A DNA stretch of 64,000 nucleotides. Origin: Nymphaea colorata (taxonomy: Eukaryota > Streptophyta > Magnoliopsida > Nymphaeales > Nymphaeaceae). Both the position numbers and the translations under genes were made by a program. The stretch spans positions 11,156,505 to 11,220,504 of the forward strand of contig NC_045140.1 of assembly GCF_008831285.2 (NCBI RefSeq), given 5' to 3'. Every line of letters starts with the position of its first letter. The first letter of the stretch is position 1. The notes below the pieces were generated by a model, which had not been told where the DNA came from, did no database searches, and was given only the letters and a program-made list of their open reading frames with translations. Of this stretch, positions 34,868-46,241 are shown one piece after another.

Positions 34868-35140
34868 ACCAAAGGGCCTCTAGGGAAATATAAGGGTTTG
34901 AAACTTTGTAAAATCACCAAAAATTGAGCTATTTTTTCTCAAATCAAATATGCCAAAGCATAGGGCACACAAAATAAGTGTCAATCCTATAATTTAGTGC
35001 AAAAGTTGCATGTCGAATTGGCCCCAAAGGCCCACTTGGGGAAAAGTGATGATTTGAGGCTTCGTAAAAGCACCTAAATCAAGCCCTTCTCCCCAAATCA
35101 AATATGTGAACATGTAGAGTATGAAAAATATGTGCTAATT
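34868..35140. repeat. Diverged tandem duplication, period about 153 bp
   Basis: Both copies share CCAAAGGSC(C/T), TTTGAAACTTTGTAAAATCA / TTTGAGGCTTCGTAAAAGCA and CTCAAATCAAATATG / CCCAAATCAAATATG in the same order. Confidence 0.65.
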
Positions 35141-35321
35141 GGGATGAAACAATGTATACTACGATCCAAATTTAATCAAAACACAAATTTGCAATCATAA
35201 AACCATCCGCAAAAGATCATACCTGCATGTTATGTGATCTAGTGTGTGCTAGACAGCCTCAATATTGTCAGACGACCTCCCTTGCTGCATTAGCGTCTTC
35301 TCTTTCTCCCCCCTCCGCGTC

Positions 35322-35324
<3 letters not shown>

Positions 35325-35367
<43 letters not shown>
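35325..35367. repeat. (CT)n microsatellite
   Basis: About 21 CT units. Confidence 0.95.
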
Positions 35368-35371
<4 letters not shown>

Positions 35372-35461
35372 CAACAATGGAAGGAGATGGGATCAAGATT
35401 GTTCAACCTCCCCCTTTTAACTTTTTTTTTTTTAAGAAAAAACACCACAAGTTTTAAGGAA

Positions 35462-35914
35462 TGTTCACTAAAACTCAGAGATAATTAGTATTAAAAGTTA
35501 ACTACTTGATTAATTGAAGTTAATTGAGATTAATCTTTGATTAAACAATTATTAAGCTCCCTAATTTTGGTTAGTGATACTAATCACCTGATTAACAAAT
35601 TATTTATCCACCTATTGTCTTATAGGTAAGTTCTAAAAAATGCTTAGTAGTTTCACTTAAATTGCTCACTAGTCTTCTAAAACGTTGATCAAGCTTTCTA
35701 AAATTCTATAAAGAACTCAAGCTCAATTACATGGCCCTTTGTCATACTTCATCGGAATTCAATTCAGTTAGTGTCGATGGAGAGCTGGCGACGAACTCTA
35801 CATAATTATATCAATCTCATCTAAAGACTCCAAACTACTAGAAAGTAACATGCATACACATACAAATTATAAAAACCATATTAAGAAAGTGAAGATACTA
35901 TATGGGATGTCACA
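35462..35914 (-). repeat. Probable 3' LTR of a gypsy element
   Basis: On the minus strand a purine tract (AGGGGGTAGGAA) is followed by TGTGACATCCCAT. The proposed end ...TTTTAGTGAACA at 35462 gives TG...CA termini and about 453 bp. The far boundary is a guess because no second LTR copy was found. Confidence 0.5.
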
Positions 35915-36179
35915 TTCCTACCCCCTATAGAAAATTTCATCCTTGAAATTTCTTAACGGTGAGCAAATAGCTGAAGATTTCTTGTCTATATCTTGGCTTT
36001 GGGCTCTCCTATACACTTTGTAGCTCCATGTTGTTCCCACTCCACCTTGACAATAGGAATAGTCTTCATCTATAACACACACTCCTACTCTTCTGCAATC
36101 CTCAATGGTGTTTCATCATTGGAGAGATCATCTCACACCTCCAACTCCTCTTGGTTGATTATGTGATTGGGAACTAGCA

Positions 36180-37000
36180 CATATCATATGTGCATTGCTG
36201 CATTGAATACATTATGTATCTACCAGTTTTGCATGTCAGTCCCGCTCTCCCTTCCATGCTAGGTGCAAGCTTTATGAATATCTTCCAAAGGTCATCTTCT
36301 TGGTTTGCTCACATGTCTCATGGTGAAAAGCCTAACTCATATGTAGGTGTGTCCCTAAGGCTCTCTAAAATGACGTCCAAAACCACGATGTGAATTGAGG
36401 ATCTTGATATGAAAGTATGATGTGTGGCACACCACGTGGTCTGACATTTTTGTGTATGTTCAAATTTATAGGAGACTCCACTAGCTGCATCACGTAAATT
36501 AGCTAGAAGTGGGTTGACTTAGTCAGCCGATCAACTAGTACCCAAATATCATTGTGTTGTCTCATCAATTTTGGTAGATGCATAATGAAATCCATAGACA
36601 CATCCTCTCATTTCCACTATGGGATCTCAAGATGCTGCAACAATTTGCATGGCCTATGGTGTTTTGCTTTTATTTGCTAACACACTAAACTCTGACCATA
36701 TAGTTAGCTATATCTGATTTCATACTACACCACTAGAAACTAGCCTTCGCATCCTGATATATCTTGTTGTTGTTGTGACGAATGGCATAATGCGATCAAT
36801 GCAATTGTTTAGGAACTTCTTCATCCAACACCCATAGTCTGTTCTAAAACTAAATCTCACCATGAAGATCAATAAAAAATGCCAGCGCCTCAAACTCACT
36901 AATGTGGCTACTCAAAACTCTTATTTTGTCTATGCAAAATCGACTCCAACAAATTAGTCTGAACTATGGAAAATCATACATCGCCCGTGACACCGCAAAA
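36180..37000 (-). pseudogene. Ty3-gypsy integrase remnant
   Basis: Minus-strand reading gives FWWCSMKSDIANYMVRV (zinc-binding region), WISLCIYQN, NDIWVLVDRLTKSTHF (near 36505-36560) with a catalytic-core Asp, then GVPHIILSYQDPQFTSWFW, ALGTHLHMS and AFHHET. This is the well-known plant gypsy integrase core in order, with stops and frameshifts. It lies upstream (in element orientation) of the LTR at 35462-35914. Confidence 0.82.
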
Positions 37001-38083
37001 AATTATTACCTTTAGTCACACACATTGGATTAGCTTCGTTGTTTCTTGGCACTTTAGCAACTAAATTAGTATATGGTTACAGATTCCCTACAACTGAAAG
37101 ATTCAACAATAGTAACAAGATTTTGTTGTTATATGTGCCTTTACTAACCAAATTTGTCATGTTAAAGCTATTTTAAAAATGTGTGAATAGTAACAAAATA
37201 TATTTTCATTACTGACAGTTAGCCATTTATCAATGAACCCTAGTTTCAATGCCCAAGGCTTTATATGCCGTATGCCTTCCATGAATTTCCTCTCATCTTC
37301 CTGCGATTTTTCCCAAACCCTGTGAGCTTCCTCTCTCCCTACTAATATTTTTTCCAAACCCTATGAGATCGAGGCAATTTTTCTCACAACCTTTCCCCAG
37401 TCGTAAGTTTTCCTTATCCAGCTCCATCCATCGGCGATCGATTGGAGGCATTGTCACTTGTGGGCATGAAAGTTCCCACCAGTTCTTCCTCCCTAGTGCA
37501 AAGAAGCCATTGCCTACGTCTAGTACTCTACTCCCCTCCTCTCTTCTCCTTCTGTGCATGAGGTTGCTTCCACTCCTACTGGTGACCATGCTCCCACTCC
37601 ATCTCCTACTACAAGTATTGTCAACTTCTTTCTCTTTCTCCCTGGCCTCTCTTCATTTTCTCTTTCTCTCTCTCTTCCTTTCTAACTCGGCCATGGCCAA
37701 TATTGAGAGTGGCCGACCCAGAGAAGAGATTTTGGAAATTTGGGTAAAATTCAACCAAATTGTGCAATAGATTATGTTAAGAGAATGCTTTTTGTTATCA
37801 CCCCAAAATTTTCAAAAAAAAAAGACTGTATGTGACAAGCGGGTAGATGCGCGAGCCAGACCCATTTTCAGCTTAAAAGGAGCGGTTTTGGGCTGTTGGA
37901 TGGGCATTAGCCTTGCCAACACCCCAAATGGTATTTGCAGGGCTAATGACCCATCCCACTTAGTCAAAACCTATTTAAAAATTTTGAAAATCATTCAAAA
38001 ATACTTAAAATTCGCATAAAAATCTTGTTAAATAAAAAAAAAATCAAATTTTGAGTTTTGACTCCAAAACTCTTTATAAATAC
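37001..38083. other. Intergenic, nothing firmly recognised
   Basis: Contains pyrimidine-rich open frames (37363-37770) without domains. The last bases, TCTTTATAAATAC, look like a TATA box and are the insertion site of the miniature LTR element that follows. The sequence either side of that insertion could be an older LTR or promoter. Confidence 0.4.
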
Positions 38084-38541
38084 TGTAACACCCCAGAAGT
38101 TTAGTCATGCATCGAAGATTGTGAGGGATCTTCAAGAGCTTATAAAATGAGGTCATTAATGAGATGATTGTCCTGGTTCCTAGCCTTTTTCAGGTTAGGA
38201 CCAAAACTGCTAGGGGCGGGTTGGGATCCGTCAAACCAGGGGCCCGAGCCCAGGAGTGGGTCAGGTTGTTATAGTGGTATCAGAGCAGTTTCAACACTCG
38301 AACCTAGGATCCCACACGAGCAGATGTGTGTGCCTTAAAGGGGTTGGATTGTAACACCCAGAAGTTTAGTCCTATATCGAAGATTGTGAGGGATCTTCAA
38401 GGGCTTATAAAGGGAGGTCACTAATGAGATGATTGTCCTGGTTCCTAGACTTTTTCAGGTTAGGGCCGAAACTGCTAGGGGGCGGGTTTGGGACCCATCG
38501 AACCAGGGGGTCCGAGCCTAGGAGTGGGTCGGGTTGTTATA
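38084..38541 (+). mobile_element. TRIM (miniature LTR retrotransposon), complete, 458 bp
   Basis: LTR 1 is 38084-38273 and LTR 2 is 38350-38541 (190 and 192 bp). They are nearly identical and run from TGTAACACCC to GGTTGTTATA. The 76-bp interior starts with a primer binding site complementary to initiator tRNA-Met (TGGTATCAGAGC, 38275-38286) and ends in a purine-rich tract (AAAGGGGTTGGAT). A perfect 5-bp target duplication AATAC flanks it (38079-38083 and 38542-38546). It has no coding capacity, so mobilisation would need proteins from another element. Confidence 0.95.
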
Positions 38542-38546
38542 AATAC

Positions 38547-39515
38547 CCCCAAAATCTCTTCTCTTGGTCATGGGCTAACCCTTGGAGAATTTTTAATGCT
38601 TCTTTACTTGAAAATTTAGAGTTTTCCTTAGCTCTTTATTTCCATTTTTCTCTTCTTCTCTTCTTCTTCTTTCCCAACCTTGGAAGCAAGCCTCTCCAAG
38701 TTCAAACTTTTCAAGAAAACACAAGAAGATCTCTTGAAAGAATACTTTCATCATCTTAGAGCTTCATGCAAGGCGATCTTAAGTATCATATATATTTGAG
38801 GTATGTAGTACTTATTTATTTTCATTTCCTCTTGCCACCTCCCCATGGTGATGCAAAAAAGCTTTAAAGATTTTCTATCTAGAGTCAAGAGCTACTCTTG
38901 AGTGCATTGGGAGTATGAGCAAGGCGAAATAAATTTCATTTCTTCATTTATTTTCAAAAAATATGCTTGTTATATTGCTTTACTCATCATTTATGCTTGA
39001 GATGATGTTTATGCATGATGTATTAATTTTCCTAATTAATGAGCAAATGAATGGTGAGAACGAGTGTTTGAGTGAGATTTTTTCATTCTTATGTTGATTT
39101 TTGAGGTTGGGATTCGTCTAACCCAAGAAAGTACATATTAAAATGCATCCTCATGTCATTCTCACGTTTAATTTCTTTCTTAATTACTTGATTAGGAACC
39201 CGAATGAGTGCTTTGTCACGTTATTCTCAATTTCATGAGTATTTGGTTTTCTTCCATACCCATTGGTAGGAGAAATATATTCTCTTGTAACAAACAAAAT
39301 GATTATGGTTGTATGTTCACATATAAAAATATTGGAATCATGTTTTTTAAAGGATTTTCAAAAGCAAGAATTCTCTTTAATGAGGCTTTGGAGACTTAAC
39401 CCAAGCTCTTGCATGAGTCCAAGTTCCTCTCTATCCTAAAAAAAAAATCGAAGTTGGATATTTTGAAGTCATTTCTTGATTTCAACTCTCATGAAAGCAT
39501 ATACATATACAAATG

Positions 39516-39551
<36 letters not shown>

Positions 39552-40395
39552 GCACATGACTATCTCTTTTTGTCTTTCTCTTTTTATGATTTAACATATT
39601 CTTTTATAAATTTTCATACACAAATATATATATATATCTCTAGAGTTTCATTTTCTTTAAAAATCTCTTTTTCTTTAAAATCTCTCTTTCTCCCTTTTTC
39701 TAAAATCCTTCTTTTTCGTCTCCATTTGAGTTAATTCTTTTTTTTCACAAGCTCTCATATATGACTCAAGGTCATCAAATGCAGCCTCAATTCACTATAG
39801 CCTGAATTTAGGCATACAAAAAAAAATTATAAACATAAAAAAAACTTCATAAAAATTATTATTTGAAGTGAATTTTTATGTTCTACACACAATGATCAGA
39901 TTCATATGATATATTTTACAATAGTAGTAGAAAATGTTAACAAAGAATTCTCGCTTAAAAATGAAAAAATTTCTGCTGTATTTCTTACACATACACGTTG
40001 TCAAATTAATGTGGCGAATTCTCATAATGCTTTAAAACATTTTTGCAAGTCAATTTTATAGTTTATAATTTTTATGATTCATTAGCATGTTAGTTAAGGT
40101 ACACAAATCAAGCATTTTTAAATGTTTTTACACATTAAAGCTCTTAGATGTGATCTATGTATTTATATTATTAGGAAATAAGTTTTGTTCCTCCGAATTG
40201 TACGTGTGGAAAAAATTTGGAAGTTCTTAGAAAATGGATACACGAAATGTTGATGAAGAAAAATGCAAAATTTCAAAGTAAATAATTCGTATTCTGCACA
40301 ACTATACGGCGCACCTTACACGGAAAATGAGAAAAATATCTATCGTTGTCAATTTAGTGAGAAGTGGCGGCATCAATGATATTTGCCGCCTCAGA
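38547..40395. other. AT-rich intergenic DNA with microsatellite
   Basis: No gene recognised. It includes a (TA)n tract at 39517-39548 and long T-rich stretches. Confidence 0.5.
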
Positions 40396-40545
40396 GTCGG
40401 GCGCGTGCATATATGGGCGACCACCTTGGCAAACCCTAGCTGTCTCAGTTTTCCGAAGGGAGGGTCTCTCTCTCTATGCCCCACGCGACCACCCTTGGCA
40501 AACCCTAGCTGTCCTCAGTTTTCCGACGGGAGGGGGCAATAAACC
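40396..40545 (+). promoter_or_regulatory. Duplicated telo-box promoter-like region
   Basis: Two copies of a block of about 48 bp, starting near 40418 and 40487, contain GACCACC(C)TTGGCAAACCCT followed by AGCTGT(C)CTCAGTTTTCC. Each copy holds a telo-box AAACCCTA (40431-40438, 40500-40507), and ATGGGCG just upstream resembles a site II element. This combination is known from plant promoters of ribosomal-protein and snoRNA genes. It lies about 0.8 kb upstream of the first snoRNA-like unit and 2 kb upstream of the RING/PHD start codon, in the right orientation to drive either. Confidence 0.5.
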
Positions 40546-40852
40546 CAAAAGGTAGTCGCTCCCCCTTCTCGTTTCCTCAACCGCAACACCCACTGGTGGA
40601 TAACGAGCTCTCATTTCGTTTTCAACAGGCAAGACACGCTTTCTCCCATTTTCGTTTTGTGTGCTCTGGTCATCCACCGGCAAGAAATGAAGGTGAGATG
40701 TAGGAAGAGAGGAAGTCGGTGGCTCTGGTCATCTGCTGGGAGGCTTTGGTCATCCACGGGCGAGCTTTTCTCTTCCCCGATTTAGAACCTTCCGTTTTCC
40801 ATTCGTTCTTTCCTCTTGCTTCCTATTTTCCTGCACGTCGTCCCTCATTAGT

Positions 40853-42445
40853 TAATGCTTATTGCGGGAAGTGGAAAACCAGGAATTGTTTGTGATGCTG
40901 GCTTTTGTTCCTTATCTGCAGACAGTTACATGATTGAAAATTGTTTCATCTATCCGTGTTCCTTTGATGGATATGGTGCTGAAGGTGACTCCATAAGGGT
41001 AGCAGTCATTTTTTAGAATATCTTATCTTTTAGATTCTAACGTTTCAGCATAAGTGATATTCCATTTGTTATTATGATTTTTTCTTTTTGACATCTTTTT
41101 AAAATATGATTTTCTTTTTGCAGTTGATGTTTGAATAAATTTCTGTATTTATCTGGCTTCCATGGTGCTGCAAATCAGTTCCATTCATGGATATTTCATC
41201 GAATGATGATTGCTATTGATTCTAGGCTATGGGAAACCACCCAAATGTTGCTTATGTCATAGTTACTCTGACGTTGCAGATTTTTCAAAATAAGTTTCAG
41301 CGTTTTCTAGTGTTTGTCACCCGATATTTTAATGCTAATCTGCTCGCCATCCTCTATTTTTATCCCACATTCATCGTTGACTGGTAGGCAACTTATAAAT
41401 CCGTCTCTGCTTAATTCATAAAGACGTATCCATCCCTGACGTTTGTAGTTTTTGAAAAATGCATCTTGTAAACTTCAAGCTTGACTATCAGCTTACCATA
41501 ATTGTGTTGTCAACTTGACTATCAGCTTACCATGGTTGTGTTGTCAACAGAATTGGTTTATATTATTAACGATTTACTTATGCCCATTGATTCTTCTTTC
41601 TTTCGAGGATAACTGTGTCATTTTTATGAAAGTAGAACAGTTTTCATGAACAAATTAGCGCAAAGTTCAATTTGGAATGGGGAGATGGAATATAAGAGTT
41701 GGTTTTCCACTTGCTATAAGGTAGAAAAGTTATATCTATCGATAAGCTATAATATAGGAACCACCAATGGAAAGCTTTTACAATTTACAGTTTGCTGCAT
41801 ATCTAAGATACTGACCTATTCATGTCCTTTTTCGTTTCTCTTGAGCAAACTCTCTAGTGATTTGACAAAATTGTTTTCCTTTGATATCTTATTATGTGGT
41901 TGCATCTTGCTTATATTGTGTCAAGGAACATGTTGGGTTGACGAGTAAGTCGTGGAATTATTTACTGTAAACAGGTTTTAAGTTCGAATGATGATGGTAA
42001 TGGCATTTTGGTTCCCCTCCAAGGTATGAAGCTCATGATCTTGGATTTCCTCCACATCAGACCAGCCTTGGTCTGAATTGAAGTCTCCTGGATACTTCTT
42101 GTACCACTACAATATCCACCATGTTTTATATGAAATCGGAGTTGTTGGTTTACACTGGCGGACACCTGAGGCAGAAATTTGATATCAGATTACTTATCAT
42201 ATGGTGGTTGATTACAGGAAAAAATTGGTTGATAATTTGCAAGTAATATAAAGTTGAACTCACTGAGGGGAGGTCTGGTGGCGGCTTTTATGAGACTATA
42301 TTTCGATGAAACTGTTTACACTTTACAGGCTTTCAGCAATGTAGGGTAACCTTGTAACAAAGGTTTTTGTGTATCTCATGCCTTATCTATCTGCAACACT
42401 CATTGCAAAGTTTGCTATTGAAGACAAACCTCTAAATTTGGATAT
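40853..42445 (+). repeat. 5' copy of a 1.6-kb direct duplication
   Basis: It aligns throughout with 50768-52810 in the same orientation. Shared stretches include GGAAGTGGAAAACCAG, TATCCGTGTTCCTTTGATGG, the snoRNA-like unit, TTCAAGCTTGACTA and the tail AGACACCTCCAGATTTGG-like sequence. Both copies have an exon-like open piece (SYMIEN... / YPCSFDGYGAE, from about 40922) directly after TTATCTGCAG, of unknown meaning. This copy ends next to the RING/PHD start codon. Confidence 0.88.
41199..41275 (+). ncRNA. Box C/D snoRNA-like unit 1
   Basis: The C box ATGATGA is at 41203-41209 and the D box CTGA at 41268-41271, about 77 nt overall. The D box is directly preceded by GTCATAGTTACT, complementary to AGTAACTATGAC in helix 69 of the large-subunit rRNA. 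The C'-like box is changed (AATGTTGC). It could lie in a 5' UTR intron of the RING/PHD gene. Confidence 0.68.
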
Positions 42446-42489
42446 ATTTCAAAAACTGTTTGCTTGGGCTGTCCCTTCTTCCTCCGTGA

Positions 42490-45400
42490 ATGGATGCCGA
42501 CCCTGAGGATGACGGTGAATCTGCTGGAGTCGTGTTGGATGTCTCCCTCAGGAAACGACAGAAGACCCGGGAAATTGCACCGTCGAAGACTCCAAGTCGG
42601 AAGGGGAAGGAGAAGGTCGAAATGGGTGAAGATGATCCCGGAGCAAGTCTTTTGTGCATTTGTGGAATCTGCCTTTCTGAAGATGGGAAGGCTAACAGGG
42701 GTGTTATCGACTGCTGCAACCATTACTTTTGCTTCGTTTGCATAATGGAGTGGGCAAAGGTTGAATCGAGGTGCCCCATGTGCAAACAGCGATTCACATC
42801 CATTTGGCGGCCAACGAAGTCTGGTAGCTGCCTTCAGGAACGCCTTGTTTATGTCCCTGTTCGCGACCAGGTTGGATATTTTTTCTTTTTCTTTTTTTTT
42901 TCTGTATTTGTAGGTTCATGATTTTTTGAAGCCTTATAGATCTGTAAGGTGATTCCTTTGCAACTGGTTTTTATGGATCTATTTCACACATATTTTCAAG
43001 TGTGCAACACCTTGCATCGGCGCAACGCGGATGTGGCTCGGTCTTACACCCCAACTGCACCCTATGTTTTTTTCCTTTTCTGTTCTTCTCTCTCCCTTTC
43101 TTTGTGTATTTATATATAGAAAGCCAGCACTCAATTTTTTTGGGATGTGTGGCACCGCCACCCACCACCTGCGCTGGCACCCATTCCCTGCACCGTGTGA
43201 CATAGTTACAGATCAATTTGGGTTTGCAGTTGAACTTTTGATGGCATTTGGTTAAATGCTTGATCGGGGAGAGGTATGTTACCTCTTATTTCTAATTTAT
43301 GGTGATTAAGTAAGATGCCGATATGATCAACGTTATCATAGTTGCGTTTGGACCATACATCTTGTCGCGGTTTTTATATTTGTAGTTGGTATATTATGTG
43401 ATATTTTACGTGACTCTCTAGCAAATGAACGTTTTTTGAGCTTTCACATACCAGGTACCTTCTACTTGCCAGTTCTCCACTAATGTGTGCATGCAGACAC
43501 ATACGTGAATGTTGTTGCACTTCAGCTTGTCTGCGTGTTTGGTCAATATTTGTCCATAATTCCATATTCTGAATAAGGAAAGGTATTACCAAAATTTGGA
43601 ACTTGAACAACAATAGAGATAGAGAATAAAGGTTGAATGGCTGAATGGGTTCTACTATGCTTGAAACCTGCAATGCAAGGGCTTGATTAGGCAATATGAC
43701 ATTGCCATCACGTGCCTTGGATCCTTGGTGATATTTATCATGTTTGTAGTATTTCCATGGTATCACTCTTTTATCCAGCATGGATCTTATTGTTACGCAT
43801 TTTAAGGGATGTTCTAGTTTGTTATTTGAGGTTGAAGTGTCATAGCTTGAACGATCTGTCTTGCACCATATGCCAGCATATGGCATGTGTGGCTCTCTTA
43901 TGTAGGATCCTTGCTGGGAAAAAAATTAGATACTAAATTTCTATGTGGTTTTGTTATGAAGAATTTGTTTTTCAACCCAAAGGTCTTTGTACAATAGAAG
44001 TCACACTTTCATTACATTAATACACTAAGTAGCAGTTCGATTCTGTGGTGATTAAGATGTCCTCTTAAATTGGTGGGAGCAAATTATTAATCGGTTTACT
44101 TTGACTTAGGCCTTAGGCTGTTGAAATCCTTTGTTTCTGAAATTCCATGTTCTGATGTCTAGGCATAACTTTTTGTTGGACACTGCACTGTTTTATACAG
44201 TTCTTTTCTGCTAGACTTTTGTAAAGTATGCCTGACATAATTGCAATTTCTGGCAGGCTAGCCAAAATGAAGCACAAAGTGTTGATCTATATGCAAACAT
44301 TCACTGTACCATATGCAAACTCTCTGACAATGACAGTGTTTTGTTACTTTGTGATCTCTGTGACTCTGCTGCTCATACATATTGTGTTGGTTTGGGGAAC
44401 ACTGTCCCTGAGGGAGATTGGTACTGCAATGATTGTATGATCTCAAAAAACGAACACTCTAATCCTGATATTCAGTGTGATAGCTTGGTTGAAAATTTAT
44501 CTGCTGATGTTGAAGCAGTGGCTGCAGACGAGAAGGATGATTTGATTTTTGAAATAGTGAAAGATGAGCCTTGTTTGCTGGAAAGGTCATCTAGTCCTTC
44601 TGCACAACGGGATCATACTGAGAGTTGCAAGGACGAACCTAGTTCACCAGAAGGCTCATCTCATCAAACTGCAAAAAGTAATCATAGCGGCAGTTGTAGA
44701 ACATCTAGAAGGAAAAACACTAGGAAACTTTTACGGGATGCGTCTTGTCCTCAAAAGAGTACATCACAAATGGTGGTTGCTGATCTGAAGAGTGTGCTCC
44801 CTTCAGCCAGACCACGAACTTTTGATCACAGAGCAAGAACTTTGTCTTGCTGTCGAAGATTGCACCAGCGCATAAAGGCATTGCGTGAAAATTGGAATGC
44901 CTTACAAACTGGATCATTAAGTTTCTCCAGGTGCTTTGATTCTAGATCAGCTGGGAATATTGGAAGAAGGCAGAAAGCTCCTCCCAATATTTGTAAAGGG
45001 TTACGTAAAGAGGTAAATCCTATCAGTGCTCAGAATGTGGCTTCTAATGTCAAAATCCCTTGTTGTAAAGCAACTTCTGGAAGTGGGTATGATGCTGACC
45101 GAGCATGGAAAATGATGGCAATGGCAAAGACTCTATCATGTGGTCCTCCCTCTAATGGTGCCAATTCTTCAGAAGGATCAAAAAGTGTAGTTACAAGAGA
45201 GAAGCCAGTTGCATGTAACATGATCTCTACTGTGGAAAATGAGACTCTTTCTGTTGATGTCAATGCTAAAAGATGCATAACCAAAAATTCAGGTTCCAAA
45301 AAATGTATAGTGAATAGGAACTCTTATGTAAATAAAGATGTGTTCGGATCTTGCTCCAATCTATCTATTGGTTATTGTGATCCCTCCAATAGCCATATTC

Positions 45401-46241
45401 CGGTAGCTCCTACTGGTAGTATGGGGAACTTGGATAAATACTCCTTTACATGGTTACATGATAAAAAATTATCAAATGTTCACATAGACAGACTAAACTA
45501 TGATAATCAATCTACTTTTGTTTCAAGCCCATGTCATGCTGAGCATAAGGCTGAGCCATCTTCTGTTGGGAAAGTAGAACCATCTGACAGTGCAAAGGCT
45601 TTAAGGGCTAGCCAGGTTAAAGATGAGTCTGCAGCTAAAAGATATGAGACTGACAAACACCAGATTCAGTCATTGGTCAAACTTAATCTGAAGTTGCTGA
45701 CTAGAGGAAAACAACTAGGTATGAACAGTTATCTTTCCCCTACCTTTTGTTATTCTGTTCCTGCTCTCTACTATCTGCACAACTGATGCATACTACTATG
45801 AAAATCTGAACCTGTCTTTAAAAATTTGTCCTTTGCTAATTATATCTATGTAAAGCTTAAAAATATGGAAGGAACAGAAAATTGATTGCGTTCATTCATT
45901 AGTGTAGAGTAAAACAGAAGGCAATTTTGTGCAATATTTGTTTATATCTGCAGATTTTTCAGTTTAAAGTTTAAACTCAACTAGCATATTAGCTCTTTAG
46001 TGTTTTGATATTTTCAGGGGTTGACAGATTTAAGGAGGTTGGTAGAATCGCTACTCACACTGTATTGGCAGCTTGTGGCTTGGAGCACTCAAAATCAATT
46101 GTCCGCCCATTTTCCAAGTTGCATTGCAGTCATGCCCTAAGGCTGGAGGCAACATCTTCTTTAATGCCAGATTGCTGCAGAGAATGTTTCAGCTTTTTTA
46201 TACAAGACGTTGTCCGCACTATCCTTTCTGAGAAAGTGTAG
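42490..46241 (+). CDS. RING and PHD finger protein (3 exons)
   Basis: Exons are 42490-42870, 44257-45718 and 46018-46241. All junctions are GT-AG and the phases join cleanly to 688 aa. The RING finger is at about residues 58-100: CGICL, then CNHYFCFVCI and CPMC, with the Cys/His spacing of a zinc-binding ubiquitin-ligase domain. The PHD finger is at about residues 140-190 (CTICKLSDND, LLCDLCDSAAHTYC, GDWYCNDC), a module that usually reads histone H3 tails. A long serine-rich, low-complexity middle with basic patches (RRKNTRK) follows. The C terminus ends in a conserved-looking block (THTVLAACGLEH...CCRECFSFFIQDVVRTIL). A chromatin-associated E3 ligase is inferred. Plant proteins with this RING-then-PHD order exist (AT4G10940 type, from memory). 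Start choice: first ATG in frame, followed by an acidic leader. The last codons lie close to the exon 3 acceptor TTTTCAG. Confidence 0.93.

Larger units (their letters stand above)
33060..35461. other. AT/CA-rich repeat-like DNA, unclassified
   Basis: No gene is supported. The composition (many CACA and CATA runs) is unlike the flanks and may be decayed retrotransposon sequence. It holds a diverged duplication and a CT microsatellite, listed separately. Confidence 0.45.

Noticed and set aside
39409-39734. Two overlapping ORFs through the TA tract
   Set aside because: Microsatellite-driven reading frames without other coding signs.
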